64,000 nucleotides of DNA from Lentibacillus sediminis (GCF_002763455.1 NZ_NIXK01000009.1:59006-123005), one strand, 5' to 3'; shown: positions 1-8,921, counted from the stretch's first letter. The notes: generated from the letters alone by a model not told the origin. A program made the numbers and translations.

Positions 1-1
1 A

Positions 2-670
2 TTTCAAAAGATTTTAGATGAAATCACAAAAATGATTGAAAGTGAAGAATGGAAAATTGGAACAAGGCTTCCAACTATAACTGAATCAGCTATTAAAAAT
101 AATGTAGGTAACTCTACTATGCGTGAAGTATATAGATCTCTGGAATCAAAAGGTTACGTCACTATTCAACAAGGTAGAGGTACTTTCGTGAGTTATAATA
201 GCTCGATGCAGTTTACAAATGTGAGCCGCTCATTCTTTATGAAACTATTAAAGTTAACAGAATTTCGCATTATGATAGAGCCTTCTTTCGCAGACGAAGC
301 TGCAAGGCAAGCTTTTAATGCTGAAATAGAACTGATTAATGAATCAACTAATATCATGAGAGAATTGGCTGAGAATAATCAATCAACTCACGAGGAAGAT
401 TTGCGTTTTCATAAGTTAATTGTTCAAGCAACGCACAATGAATACGCCATTAAAGCGTATGAAGAGCTACAAGAAGAATTAATACTTATGCACAGTCATG
501 CGAAAAAAGCAGAAATGGTTGAAAAAGCTGTCCATTATCATCAGATGATTGCTAACGCAATTGCGAGAAGAGATCCTAATAATGCGAGAATGTATATGCA
601 ATCTCATCTTGAAGCAAAAAACAGCGAACTAGCCATGTACGAAATGCTAGAAACAAATTTGAAAAGCTAA
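2..670 (+). CDS. GntR-family transcriptional regulator, FCD type (5' end outside window)
   Basis: The frame is open from base 2, so the true start lies upstream and the first visible ATG (base 32) is internal. The N-terminal part is a GntR winged helix: a RLPTITESA segment matches the usual LPSERELA, followed by STMREVYRSLESKGYVTIQQ and the wing GRGTFV. The C-terminal ~130 residues are helical, with a conserved-looking EEDLRFHKLIVQATHNEY stretch typical of FCD ligand/metal-binding domains in regulators of sugar-acid and amino-acid catabolism. It lies just upstream of, and codirectional with, the four-carbon acid genes and is their probable local regulator. Family is firm; ligand unknown. Confidence 0.85.
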   Translation, partial: FQKILDEITKMIESEEWKIGTRLPTITESAIKNNVGNSTMREVYRSLESKGYVTIQQGRGTFVSYNSSMQFTNVSRSFFMKLLKLTEFRIMIEPSFADEAARQAFNAEIELINESTNIMRELAENNQSTHEEDLRFHKLIVQATHNEYAIKAYEELQEELILMHSHAKKAEMVEKAVHYHQMIANAIARRDPNNARMYMQSHLEAKNSELAMYEMLETNLKS

Positions 671-726
671 TTTCCAGAGATGTAAAAATGGATGCAGAAG
701 AATCGTTCATACTATTACATGATCAA

Positions 727-752
727 AATTAATATGGAAACCCATATTAATT
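727..752. promoter_or_regulatory. 11-bp perfect inverted repeat upstream of the racemase-like gene
   Basis: AATTAATATGG (727-737) and its exact complement CCATATTAATT (742-752) are separated by four bases. It lies in the 150-bp gap between the GntR gene and the next gene, about 70 bp before the start codon. Symmetry and position suit an operator for the adjacent GntR regulator. A small RNA hairpin is the alternative; no T-run follows, so it is not a standard terminator. Confidence 0.45.
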
Positions 753-820
753 AGGAGATTTTAACTGGAAATTCTTTTATGAATACTCTCTTAAACTAAT
801 ATATTTAAGGAGATTTGCCC

Positions 821-1483
821 ATGAAGATTGGTATTATTCATGCAACATGTAATGCTGTACCACCTTTAAATTCAGCATTTAAAAAACTTGCTCCTGATGT
901 AACTGTGCTAAATTTTGTAGATGAAAATATTCAATATCATGCGAACCAGATTAAAGGTATTGATGATAAAATATATCGGGATTTTGTTCATATTACAATT
1001 AAAGCACAAGAAGCAGAAGTTGATGCAATCATTGTAGCGTGTACCGTTCTAACTCCTATTGTAGATGCTGTAAAGCCATTTATAAAAGTACCAATATTAG
1101 CAGTGGATAGACCGATGTTGGAAAAAGCCATAAATAACTACAAAAAAATAGGTGTGGTTGCTACAAATGCACCTTCTGGACCAGCAACTAAAAATCAATT
1201 AGAAAAGCTCGCAGAAGAATTTGGTAAAACAGTAGAGGTGGATGTCGAAATAGACACGCAAGCTATGACAGAATTAAAAGCTGGGAATGAAGAGGAACAC
1301 AACCGGCTTAACCGCAATGCGGCAGCTGAGCTAAAAAAGAGAGGATCTGAGGTTGTAATTTTATCACAGATTACTCAAAGCTCCGCTGAACAAGAAGCTG
1401 TATCACTAGGACTTCCTGTATTGACAAGTCCAAAAGAGGCAGTGGAAGCAGTATTAAAAGCAGTAGAAGATCAAAAACAGTAA
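821..1483 (+). CDS. Asp/Glu/hydantoin racemase-superfamily protein
   Basis: A ~220-residue two-lobed protein. The first lobe has MKIGIIHATCNAVPPL and the VACTVLTP motif carrying the first active-site cysteine (about residue 74). In the second lobe the position that normally holds the second catalytic cysteine reads VILSQITQSS, with no cysteine. Two-base racemization is therefore unlikely by the usual mechanism; a one-cysteine isomerase or decarboxylase-like reaction is possible. Start at ATG 821 is chosen because AAGGAG lies 8 bases before it; TTG 815 is too close to that site. It opens the four-carbon acid cluster, and a paralogue lies at 4560-5219. Substrate is not evident. Confidence 0.75.
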   Translation: MKIGIIHATCNAVPPLNSAFKKLAPDVTVLNFVDENIQYHANQIKGIDDKIYRDFVHITIKAQEAEVDAIIVACTVLTPIVDAVKPFIKVPILAVDRPMLEKAINNYKKIGVVATNAPSGPATKNQLEKLAEEFGKTVEVDVEIDTQAMTELKAGNEEEHNRLNRNAAAELKKRGSEVVILSQITQSSAEQEAVSLGLPVLTSPKEAVEAVLKAVEDQKQ

Positions 1484-1534
1484 TTGAAGGTAATATTTTC
1501 AAACAACAAGTATAAAACAAAGGAGATTTTCATA

Positions 1535-2443
1535 ATGAAGGTAAGTTTTATTGGACTAGGCGTAATGGGAAAAGGAATGGCTTTAAATCTGGCAAAGGGT
1601 GCAGAAGAAGGCGGGTATGAGTATCTTGCATGTGATACAAATCCACAAGCTCTTGAAGACTTCCAAAAAGCAGGTTTAAACACCTCATCTAATATTATTG
1701 ATGCCACAGATAGTGATTATATATTTCTATGTCTGCCAAATTTAAAAATCGTTAAAGAAGTTGTGTTAGGTGAAAATGGTATCCTGCAACATATAAAACC
1801 GGGACAGACGATCGTCGACTTTAGCACAATAAGTTACCTGGGTGTACAAGAAATTGCAGAAAAATGCCAGGACAAGGGAATTGATTTTCTGGATTGCCCG
1901 ATTTCCGGACAACAAGCTAAAAGCATGGATGGAACACTCAGCATCATGTGCGGTGGTAATGAGGAAATATTTAATAACATAAAACCATTGCTTGACAAAA
2001 TGGGCTCTCAAGTCCTTTATATGGGTGGCAATGGTGCCGGGCAATTGACAAAAATGATAAATAACTGTGCACTAAACATCTGTACAGCAAGCTTTTCTGA
2101 ACTAATGCCAGTAGGTGTAAAGCTTGGTCTGGATCCTGAAAAGCTTGGGGATGTATTAATGACAGCTACCGGTTCAAGTTTTGCTTCAAAAACGTTGATC
2201 CCTAAAGTGTTAGAGGGGAATTTTGAACATGGATTTTCACTTGATAAAGCATATAAGGATATGGATAGTATGTATGAAGTGTTAGTGAAAAATGAAATTC
2301 CACTGCCAACATTAAATGGGGCAATGCAATCCTATCAGCTCGCATTACAGGGTGGACAGCGTGACTATTATAAACATGCCATGGTTCGCTTCTATGAAGA
2401 TATGTTAGGTGTAAAAGTTCGCAAAGAAGGCGTTGAGCAATAG
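1535..2443 (+). CDS. 3-hydroxyisobutyrate dehydrogenase-family enzyme, probably L-threonate 2-dehydrogenase-like (LtnD)
   Basis: An NAD(P)-dependent beta-hydroxyacid dehydrogenase of ~302 residues. The Rossmann motif GLGVMGKGMALNL is at the N-terminus, followed by DCPISGQQAKSMDGTLSIMC (family signature DAPVSGG-like), then GNGAGQLTKMINN holding the catalytic lysine. It would oxidize C2 of a tetronate to 2-oxo-tetronate. ATG 1535 follows AAGGAG by 8 bases; the longer open frame from 1484 has no ribosome site. Next to a DUF1537 kinase and a class II aldolase this matches the known LtnD/LtnK/OtnC-type catabolism of C4 sugar acids. Exact stereochemistry (threonate or erythronate) cannot be read from sequence. 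Confidence 0.8.
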   Translation: MKVSFIGLGVMGKGMALNLAKGAEEGGYEYLACDTNPQALEDFQKAGLNTSSNIIDATDSDYIFLCLPNLKIVKEVVLGENGILQHIKPGQTIVDFSTISYLGVQEIAEKCQDKGIDFLDCPISGQQAKSMDGTLSIMCGGNEEIFNNIKPLLDKMGSQVLYMGGNGAGQLTKMINNCALNICTASFSELMPVGVKLGLDPEKLGDVLMTATGSSFASKTLIPKVLEGNFEHGFSLDKAYKDMDSMYEVLVKNEIPLPTLNGAMQSYQLALQGGQRDYYKHAMVRFYEDMLGVKVRKEGVEQ

Positions 2444-2479
2444 GTAGAAGTTAATAATATTCAGTTGTGTTTTGTTCTT

Positions 2480-2518
2480 ATCCACTTAGTGTAAATGCAA
2501 ATCTTACTCTAGGTGGAT
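2480..2518 (+). promoter_or_regulatory. Imperfect inverted repeat between dehydrogenase and kinase genes
   Basis: ATCCAC (2480-2485) pairs with GTGGAT (2513-2518), and the pairing continues inward through TAG/CTA and GTAA/TTAC with two mismatches, giving a stem of about 15 positions. It lies in the only sizeable gap inside the C4-acid genes. It could be an RNA processing or attenuation hairpin, or an operator; there is no strong T-run. Confidence 0.35.
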
Positions 2519-2568
2519 TTGCTCAGCTGAATTAACTCTTAAAGATTATGGAATATCAGGAGGTAAAT

Positions 2569-3807
2569 ATGTTTCTCATTGGTTGTATTGCAGATGATTT
2601 TACTGGTGGAAGTGATATAGCCTCTTTTTTTGCAAAAGGTGGCCTTAGTACAATTTTATACAATGGAGTACCTGAAGGGGAGGTTGCTGAACAATCCGAT
2701 GTATGTGTCATAGCCTTAAAAACCCGTACTCAGGAAACAAAAACGGCTGTCAACGATTCTCTCAAAGCAATAAAGTGGTTGCAAGAGCGTGGTATACAAC
2801 AATTTTATGTGAAATACTGTTCTACGTTTGATTCAACGCCTGAAGGTAACATAGGACCAATTTGTGACGCTGTAATGGAAGAACTTGATGTGCCTCATAC
2901 TATTCTTTGCCCTGCCCTCCCTGTAAATGGACGAACGGTTAAAGAGGGGCACTTATATGTAAATGGCATTCCATTACACGAAAGCCCGATGAAAGATCAT
3001 CCACTTACACCGATGTGGGATAGCGATTTAGCTCGCTTGATGGATGCACAAAGTAATTATCCAAGTGTAAAATTGCCGAATTCTCATCGGGAAGAGGATA
3101 CTGATGAATTTATCGAAAAAGTATCAAACGAAACAGATGCAGAGCGGTTTTACATTGTACCCGACTATGAAAAAGACGAAGATGCAGAAAAAATAGTTCG
3201 ATCTTTTGGGGATTTAAAACTGATTACTGGCGGGAGTGGGCTGGCAGAACCGTTAGCGAGAAAATACAAGCAAAGTTTAGAAACCAAAGACTTTGAAGGT
3301 TCAGAAGCACCGGCTATAATTTTATCCGGCAGTTGCAGTGAAACAACTAGAAATCAGATTGCTGAATATGAAAGATCTGGTGGAGAAAGTTATTTTATTG
3401 ATCCAATGAAATTATTATCAGGTGAAGAATCGGTGGAAAACATTTGGAACTTCATCTCTCAGAATAGGAAGGAATCTGTATTAGTTTATAGCAGTGATAC
3501 ACCGGAGAATGTTAGAAGGACACAGGAACAAGGAAAAGAAGAAGTTGCCGAAACATTGGAGAAAGCTACGGCGGATTTGGCAGCACTTGCTGTGAAAGAA
3601 GGATATCACCGTATTATTGTAGCTGGGGGGGAAACAAGTGGAGCGGTAACAAAAAAACTAGGGTATACGGGATACCATATTGGGCAAAGTATTGCACCGG
3701 GAGTGCCTGTTATGATTCCTACTCAGGATACCCGAACTCGAATAGTGCTCAAAAGTGGAAATTTTGGAGATACGGACTTTTTTCTGCGTGCATTATCTTT
3801 AACATAA
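2569..3807 (+). CDS. Four-carbon acid sugar kinase (DUF1537; OtnK/LtnK/DtnK family)
   Basis: About 412 residues, the normal size for the family. The N-terminal domain begins with GCIADDFTGGSDIASFFAKG, the DUF1537 substrate-binding signature. The C-terminal nucleotide-binding domain has SGSCSETTRNQI, VAGGETSGAVTKKLG, APGVPVM and LKSGNFGDTDFF. It phosphorylates 3-oxo-tetronate (or a tetronate) at O4 with ATP, making the substrate of the downstream aldolase. ATG 2569 is chosen because CAGGAGG precedes it; the ATG at 2548 has no site. Its stop lies 17 bases before the next start, consistent with one transcript. Confidence 0.9.
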   Translation: MFLIGCIADDFTGGSDIASFFAKGGLSTILYNGVPEGEVAEQSDVCVIALKTRTQETKTAVNDSLKAIKWLQERGIQQFYVKYCSTFDSTPEGNIGPICDAVMEELDVPHTILCPALPVNGRTVKEGHLYVNGIPLHESPMKDHPLTPMWDSDLARLMDAQSNYPSVKLPNSHREEDTDEFIEKVSNETDAERFYIVPDYEKDEDAEKIVRSFGDLKLITGGSGLAEPLARKYKQSLETKDFEGSEAPAIILSGSCSETTRNQIAEYERSGGESYFIDPMKLLSGEESVENIWNFISQNRKESVLVYSSDTPENVRRTQEQGKEEVAETLEKATADLAALAVKEGYHRIIVAGGETSGAVTKKLGYTGYHIGQSIAPGVPVMIPTQDTRTRIVLKSGNFGDTDFFLRALSLT

Positions 3808-3824
3808 TGAAGGATGGGATAAGT

Positions 3825-4409
3825 ATGGATAAAAGTTTAGAGGAAAAGTTTGATGATGCTATATGGATTGCCCACAGCCTATTCAACCGTGGTAAAGCTA
3901 CAGGTAGTGTTGCAAATTTAAGTTTTTTACATGAAGAGAAAGTTTATATCACAGGCAGCGGAACATGTTTCGGAAAATTGCGACCAAATGATTTTGCTGT
4001 TGTGGGTCTTGATGGCCATAGGTACGATAAATTAAAACCAAGTAAAGAATTGCCATTACATTTATCTGTCTTCAAAGCAAAACCCCAAACTGGTGCAGTT
4101 ATACATGTCCATAGTAAATATTCTGTGCTTTGGAGTTGTGTGCCCGATTTAAATGAATCAGATTGCATTCCAGATCATACTCCATATTTAAAAATGCAGT
4201 TGGGAACTGTCGGTTTAATTCCTTATGAACATCCTGGAAGTAATGAGCTTTTTGATGCATTTAATGAACGTGTAGCAGCCAGTGATGGATGGCTTTTAAG
4301 TCATCATGGTCCCGTTGTTCCAGGGAACGATTTAATGCATGCTTTTAATGCACTGGAAGAAATGGAAGAAAGCGCTAATATTGCATGGGAGTTGCGTAAT
4401 AGATTATAG
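3825..4409 (+). CDS. Class II aldolase/adducin-family decarboxylating aldolase (OtnC-like)
   Basis: About 194 residues. Zinc-ligand motif HVHSKYSVLW near residue 90, a third histidine in LLSHHGPVVPG near residue 150, and an N-terminal GKATGSVANLSF stretch matching the phosphate-binding 'GSxGNxS' of the family. In C4-acid pathways this enzyme converts 3-oxo-tetronate 4-phosphate to dihydroxyacetone phosphate plus CO2. ATG 3825 follows AGGA by 10 bases. ATG 3807 overlaps the kinase stop by one base and is an alternative, but has no ribosome site. Confidence 0.85.
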   Translation: MDKSLEEKFDDAIWIAHSLFNRGKATGSVANLSFLHEEKVYITGSGTCFGKLRPNDFAVVGLDGHRYDKLKPSKELPLHLSVFKAKPQTGAVIHVHSKYSVLWSCVPDLNESDCIPDHTPYLKMQLGTVGLIPYEHPGSNELFDAFNERVAASDGWLLSHHGPVVPGNDLMHAFNALEEMEESANIAWELRNRL

Positions 4410-4559
4410 TTTCTTTCTGTTTATGACTGAGGCTGATAGTCCAGTAGGTAGAAGCAATATTTTTTAAGAATATCGTAGTTGGTATCAAACCAGTAGTTAC
4501 TAAGAGACGGTATCAATTGCAGCTAGTTGACAGTTATTTATTTTATTGGAGGGAATTCG

Positions 4560-5219
4560 ATGAGTACAAAAATTGGCCTGGTTCATGCAACAATGAATTC
4601 TGTTCAACCAATTTTGCATGCGTTTCATACATATCATCCATCTGTAGACTTGATCAACGTGATGGATGAAGGACTAATTTATGAATTAAATGAAACGAAT
4701 ACAATTACGCAAAGTATGATTAGAAGATTAATGGACATCACAGGAAAAGCGGAAGACGCAGGTGCCGATGCTATTTTATTAACATGTTCTTCATTTTCTC
4801 CGTACGTTCCGGAAATCACACATTTATTTGGTGTGCCAACACTGAGTTCAGATGAAAGTATGTTGGATAAAGCGGTAGAAATTGGAGGTAGAATCAGCGT
4901 TATCGCAACTGTGGAAAAGGCAGGTCCGACAACAACAAACTTGTTATATAAAACGGCGGAAGAGAAAGGTAAAAAGATTGATGTCAACACTGTCGTCCTA
5001 CCGGAGGCTTTCCAAGCTTTACAAAAAGCTAATCAAGCGAAGCATGACGAATTGATACATGCAGAAATTGACAAACTATCTAAGGAATCTGATGCAGTGG
5101 TACTAGCACAGTATTCTATGGCAAGTTCACTTGATTCTTACGAAAGAGGTTCTACGCCAATTTTAACTGGTCCGGAAGTTAGTGCAAATGCAATTGTTAA
5201 GCTTGCTGAAAAAGGTTAA
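4560..5219 (+). CDS. Second Asp/Glu racemase-superfamily protein
   Basis: A paralogue of the protein at 821-1483 (IGLVHATMNSVQPILHAF compared with IGIIHATCNAVPPLNSAF). It keeps the first-lobe cysteine in LLTCSSFSPYVP (about residue 76) but, like its paralogue, lacks the second-lobe cysteine: the position reads VVLAQYSMASS. ATG 4560 follows GGAGGGAATTC; the longer frame from 4527 has no ribosome site. Having two one-cysteine members flanking the C4-acid enzymes suggests both act on pathway acids, perhaps as epimerases or isomerases for different stereoisomers. That role is inference. Confidence 0.72.
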   Translation: MSTKIGLVHATMNSVQPILHAFHTYHPSVDLINVMDEGLIYELNETNTITQSMIRRLMDITGKAEDAGADAILLTCSSFSPYVPEITHLFGVPTLSSDESMLDKAVEIGGRISVIATVEKAGPTTTNLLYKTAEEKGKKIDVNTVVLPEAFQALQKANQAKHDELIHAEIDKLSKESDAVVLAQYSMASSLDSYERGSTPILTGPEVSANAIVKLAEKG

Positions 5220-5254
5220 TAGGCATTGAAGTCTTACGGAAGGAATGGAAGTAT

Positions 5255-6019
5255 ATGATAAATAAACTTTTTGACCTAACAGGGAAAGTAGCCGTTATTA
5301 CTGGTGCGAGCCAAGGACTTGGCATTGAGATTGCAAAATTCATGGCTGAGTCAGGAGCAGGTGTTGCACTTATCGCAAGAAATGAAGACAAGCTTAAAGC
5401 ACTTGAAAAAGAACTTACAGATTCAGGACATAAGGCCCTTGCCGTACCACTCGATATAAAAGAGACAGAAAAGATCCCTACTGCTATGGGAAAAATCAAT
5501 AACCACTTTGGTCAAATTGATATCTTATTAAATAACGCAGGAACAAATATTACAAAACCGGCAGAAGAGATCACTGAAGAGGATTGGGATCAAGTGCTGG
5601 ATCTGAATTTAAAAAGTGCCTTCTTCTGCTGTCAAGCTGCTGCAGAATATATAAAGAAAAGCGAGAACGGAAAAATTATTAATATGTCCTCACAAATGGC
5701 TGCTGTCGGATATTATAAACGCAGTGCTTACAGTTCGAGTAAAGGTGGCATAACCCAATTGACACGAGCTCTCGCTATCGAGTGGGCTAATCATAATATA
5801 AACGTTAATGCTGTCGCTCCAACATTCGTTGAAACGCCACTTACTAAACCGATGCTAGATGATCCCGATTTTCAAAAAGATGTAATGAGCCGCATACCCC
5901 TTGGCCGGCTGGCAAAACCAGAGGATCTATTCGGGGCAATATTATTTTTAAGTTCCGCATCTTCAAGTATGGTGACAGGACAAACAATTTTTGTCGATGG
6001 TGGATGGACTGTTTGGTAA
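5255..6019 (+). CDS. Short-chain dehydrogenase/reductase (gluconate/deoxygluconate dehydrogenase-like)
   Basis: 254 residues, classical SDR. Cofactor motif TGASQGLG, then NNAG, catalytic YSSSK, and the C-terminal GQTIFVDGGWTVW ending. The N-terminus FDLTGKVAVITGASQGLG and overall pattern resemble KduD/gluconate 5-dehydrogenase-type enzymes that act on sugar acids. It lies 35 bp behind the second racemase-like gene and just before a terminator, so it is the last gene of the C4-acid transcript. A sugar-acid substrate is inferred from neighbours only. Confidence 0.8.
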   Translation: MINKLFDLTGKVAVITGASQGLGIEIAKFMAESGAGVALIARNEDKLKALEKELTDSGHKALAVPLDIKETEKIPTAMGKINNHFGQIDILLNNAGTNITKPAEEITEEDWDQVLDLNLKSAFFCCQAAAEYIKKSENGKIINMSSQMAAVGYYKRSAYSSSKGGITQLTRALAIEWANHNINVNAVAPTFVETPLTKPMLDDPDFQKDVMSRIPLGRLAKPEDLFGAILFLSSASSSMVTGQTIFVDGGWTVW

Positions 6020-6051
6020 ATAGTTACATCAAACAATCGGCATTAATATAT

Positions 6052-6093
6052 AAGAAAAACCGGGCTAACTTAAACTTCGCCCGGTTTTTCTTA
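6052..6093. terminator. Bidirectional terminator between SDR and histidinol-dehydrogenase-like gene
   Basis: AAGAAAAACCGGGC and GCCCGGTTTTTCTT form a long stem around a 13-base loop, with T-runs on both strands. It separates two convergent genes. Confidence 0.9.
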
Positions 6094-6125
6094 TATTGCT
6101 TACATTTCTAATTAAAAAGTCACCT

Positions 6126-7409
6126 TCACCCTTTATTTCCATACTTACGAACTCGCAAAAAGGCTTGTTCAGCATGGCCGGAGAAATTTTCTAGCTGACA
6201 AAGTCTGGCGGCATATTCACCGATGTTAGCACTTTGTTCTTCAGAAGTGATTTTTTGATAGGTAACAGTTTTTAAAAACTTACCTACCCAAAGTCCTCCA
6301 GTATACTTAGCTGCTCGTTTTGTTGGCAATGTATGGTTCGTTCCAATTACTTTATCCCCATAAGCAACATTTGTTTCAGGCCCTAAGAATAGGCAACCGT
6401 AATTCGTCATGTTTTCTAAAAAGAAATCAGGATTTTTCGTTAAAATTTCCACATGTTCAAAAGCCAGACGGTCTGCTTCTTTTAAAGCCTCTTGCTCATT
6501 ATCAACGAGAATAATTTGTCCGTAATCTTCCCAAGAAACACTAGCCACATCAGCAGTTGGTAAATCTTTTAATTGTCGTTCAATCTCTTTTAATGTCTCC
6601 TCAGCAATCTCTTTAGAAGTTGTAATTAAAGCACCAGGTGATGTCGGCCCGTGTTCTCCTTGTCCCAAAAGATCCGTGGCAATCATTTCAGGATCACTTG
6701 ATTCATCTGCAACTACAAGGGTTTCGGTTGGACCCGCGAGCAAGTCTATTCCTACTCGTCCGAAAAGCTGACGTTTTGTTTCTGCGACAAATGCATTACC
6801 TGGCCCGACAATCATATCTACGGGGGCTATTGTTTCTGTCCCGATTGCCATTCCAGCCATTGCCTGAATTCCACCAAGGATATAAATTTCATCTGCACCT
6901 GCTTTGTGCATGGCAAAAACAGTTGCAGCTGGTATTTCGCCATTTATTGGTGGCGTGCAAGCAATCACTCGTTTCACACCAGCCACTTTAGCAGTTAAAA
7001 CACTCATATGAGCAGAAGCAACCATTGGATAGCGACCACCAGGTATATAACAGCCCACACTATTCACAGGAATATTTTTATGACCAAGTAGTACATCAGG
7101 CATCATTTCTACTTCAATGTTTTTCATGGAATTTCGTTGTTCCTCAGCAAATTTTCTTATATTGCTTTGTGCAAACTCGATGTCTTTTACCGTTTGTTCA
7201 GAAATAGTCGAACATATCTCTTCAATTTGTTCCTCTGTTAATCGAAAGCTCTCTGGACTCCAGTTATCGAATTTCTTCGATAGCTCTCTGACCGCTTTAT
7301 CTCCTTCATTTTCAATGTTACTAATAGTTGAACGGACGATTTCGGATACCTTTGCATCTTCTTTCTGGATATCTTCTTCTACTTTCCCTTTTTTGAGATA
7401 TGTTGCCAT
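6126..7409 (-). CDS. Histidinol dehydrogenase-family enzyme, possibly sulfopropanediol/polyol dehydrogenase (HpsN-like)
   Basis: About 427 residues. The family's zinc and catalytic residues are present: GQGEHG (Gln, His), AFEHVEI (Glu-His), the Asp of [15 protein letters not shown] and the His of SGHAEQA. The N-terminus MATYLKKGK and the GQGEHGP variant of the usual AQAEHDP set it apart from true HisD; there are no his genes here. Family members outside his operons oxidize small diols such as 2,3-dihydroxypropane-1-sulfonate; that assignment is inferred. The start at 7409 follows GGAGGGAGAG; the open frame runs 12 codons further without a ribosome site. It lies downstream of a codirectional LacI gene, and an operator-like palindrome covers its leader. 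Confidence 0.8.
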   Translation of the reverse strand: MATYLKKGKVEEDIQKEDAKVSEIVRSTISNIENEGDKAVRELSKKFDNWSPESFRLTEEQIEEICSTISEQTVKDIEFAQSNIRKFAEEQRNSMKNIEVEMMPDVLLGHKNIPVNSVGCYIPGGRYPMVASAHMSVLTAKVAGVKRVIACTPPINGEIPAATVFAMHKAGADEIYILGGIQAMAGMAIGTETIAPVDMIVGPGNAFVAETKRQLFGRVGIDLLAGPTETLVVADESSDPEMIATDLLGQGEHGPTSPGALITTSKEIAEETLKEIERQLKDLPTADVASVSWEDYGQIILVDNEQEALKEADRLAFEHVEILTKNPDFFLENMTNYGCLFLGPETNVAYGDKVIGTNHTLPTKRAAKYTGGLWVGKFLKTVTYQKITSEEQSANIGEYAARLCQLENFSGHAEQAFLRVRKYGNKG

Positions 7410-7427
7410 GTTATCTCTCTCCCTCCA

Positions 7428-7447
7428 TTTTGCATACGTATGCAAAA
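7428..7447. promoter_or_regulatory. Perfect 20-bp palindrome in the leader of the HisD-like gene
   Basis: TTTTGCATACGTATGCAAAA is fully symmetric with a central CG, as in LacI-family operators. It lies 19 bp upstream of the start codon and between this gene and its neighbouring LacI gene. A second CG-centred sequence, AAACGGTTACA, occurs near 7500. Binding by the 7532-8512 regulator is the natural hypothesis. Confidence 0.65.
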
Positions 7448-7531
7448 ACGTTTTAAATAAAAAGCTATACGAATAGCTTTATAGAAAATATAAACGAAAA
7501 CGGTTACAATGTCAATAAAAAAGCGTTCCTA

Positions 7532-8512
7532 TTATTTTGTCGTATTACGGTGAATAAAATGACCTTTTAGTTTTAATGTTTCTTTATGCTTTGAATTTGT
7601 CAAAAGTAGATTTATTGTTTCATTTATCATTTCTTCTATTGGTTGTGCCCAAGTAGACAGCATATAACTTGGCCAGGAAGACATTTTTATATCATCAAAT
7701 CCTATAACACTAACCTCCTCTGGCACAGATATAGACATTGCCTTTAACGCATCTAAGGCACCTATGGCTGTAACATCATTAGCTCCAAAAATCACCTCAG
7801 GCTGGTGACCGTTTTCAATCATAGTTTCCGTTAGATGATAAGATTCCTCGTATGAATAATCTCCCTCTAAAATAGTAATATCAATCCCTTTGTGTTTTAA
7901 AAAATCAGTGAAGCCCTTTTGTCTATCTCTGCTTGTTGATGTATTACTTTTTCCCGTAATAAAAACAATATCCCGATATCCTTCATCATAAATATAACCA
8001 GCAATTTCTGATGCAGCATTAATATTATCACAAGAAACAGAATCACAGTTTATATCTTTGTGATACCGGTTGAATAATATTACCGGAATGTTATTGTTAT
8101 GAAGTTTGGTAACTACCTTAGAAGATAGAAGTGCATCGGTGACAATAATACCCTCCACATTATATTCTAGAAAATTATTAATTTCCTCTTGTTCAATCTC
8201 TTCATTTTCCGTATATACAAATAACACGCTAAACCCTTTCTCCTTTAACTTTTGAGTAAACATACCCAATACTTCATGATAAAAAGGGTTTTGAATATCT
8301 TTCATTGCTAGACCGACCATATTTGTCTTCTGTTTGATTAAGCCCCTTGCTAATGCATTTGGACGATAATTTAGTTCATCTGCTACCTTCAATACTTTTT
8401 TTCTTGACTTTTCAGAAACACTTGCACCACTAGTAAAAACTCGTGAAACGGTAGATTGAGAAACATTTGCCAACTTTGCTACATCCTTAGCTGAAATAAC
8501 CTTCTTTTCCAT
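7532..8512 (-). CDS. LacI-family transcriptional regulator
   Basis: About 326 residues. The helix-turn-helix ISAKDVAKLANVSQSTVSRV and hinge YRPNALARGL are followed by a periplasmic-binding-type sensor with GLAMKDIQNPFY and the signature VSVIGFDDIKMSSW near the end. The start at 8512 follows AGGAG by six or so bases; the frame extends upstream without a site. It is codirectional with the HisD-like gene 120 bp downstream and probably controls it through the palindrome between them. Ligand unknown. Confidence 0.88.
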   Translation of the reverse strand: MEKKVISAKDVAKLANVSQSTVSRVFTSGASVSEKSRKKVLKVADELNYRPNALARGLIKQKTNMVGLAMKDIQNPFYHEVLGMFTQKLKEKGFSVLFVYTENEEIEQEEINNFLEYNVEGIIVTDALLSSKVVTKLHNNNIPVILFNRYHKDINCDSVSCDNINAASEIAGYIYDEGYRDIVFITGKSNTSTSRDRQKGFTDFLKHKGIDITILEGDYSYEESYHLTETMIENGHQPEVIFGANDVTAIGALDALKAMSISVPEEVSVIGFDDIKMSSWPSYMLSTWAQPIEEMINETINLLLTNSKHKETLKLKGHFIHRNTTK

Positions 8513-8887
8513 GTTGATGCTCCTATCTAAACGGATTGCTTTAATTTTGGTAGGTACTAGCAACGGTGGGATCAGGTTTTAGTAGATTACCGTCCCCACC
8601 ATGATACCCTTGATCTACCTCTTGTGCAATAATCACTGAAACGCTAGTAAAAATACTACACCAAGATAATCAAATCTTATTTATCCGTTAGCCGATTATA
8701 TATTACATAATTTCGTCTTAACCAGACCATACCAATATATAATTGCAACAGTATTTGATGTGTAGTCTTGTTGTTCCATTAAATTTCAGGAAGTATGTCT
8801 CTATGTAATTTTTTTCTCTTCAAAAAGCTCTTTATAAAAAAACACAACCCGCCAGATAATGGAATTTAATTTTTTTATAAAAAACTA
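8513..8887. other. Intergenic region between two LacI genes
   Basis: A divergent, AT-rich gap of about 375 bp between the minus-strand LacI gene and the promoter of the kdg operon. A short minus-strand reading frame ending just upstream of the LacI gene contains GYHGGDGNLLKPDP, which might be the tail of a decayed gene; I do not recognise it. Nothing else is clear. Confidence 0.4.
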
Positions 8888-8916
8888 TTGAAACTGAAAA
8901 CCCTTTCAGTTATAAT
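8888..8916 (+). promoter_or_regulatory. Sigma-A promoter of the kdg/uxu operon with a CcpA-like site in the spacer
   Basis: TTGAAA (8888-8893), 17-bp spacer, TATAAT (8911-8916): near-consensus. The spacer is itself a palindrome, ACTGAAA-ACCC-TTTCAGT. The 14-mer at 8895-8908 (TGAAAACCCTTTCA) matches the cre consensus except at one position. Catabolite repression by CcpA blocking the promoter is therefore likely. Confidence 0.8.
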
Positions 8917-8921
8917 CTACT

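Noticed and set aside
6638..6991. 117-codon plus-strand ORF within the HisD-like gene
   Set aside because: Antisense shadow; the HisD-like frame has all family motifs.
8539..8640. Short minus-strand frame containing GYHGGDGNLLKPDP upstream of the LacI gene
   Set aside because: About 35 codons, no start or ribosome site, no recognised family. It may be a gene remnant but cannot be supported.
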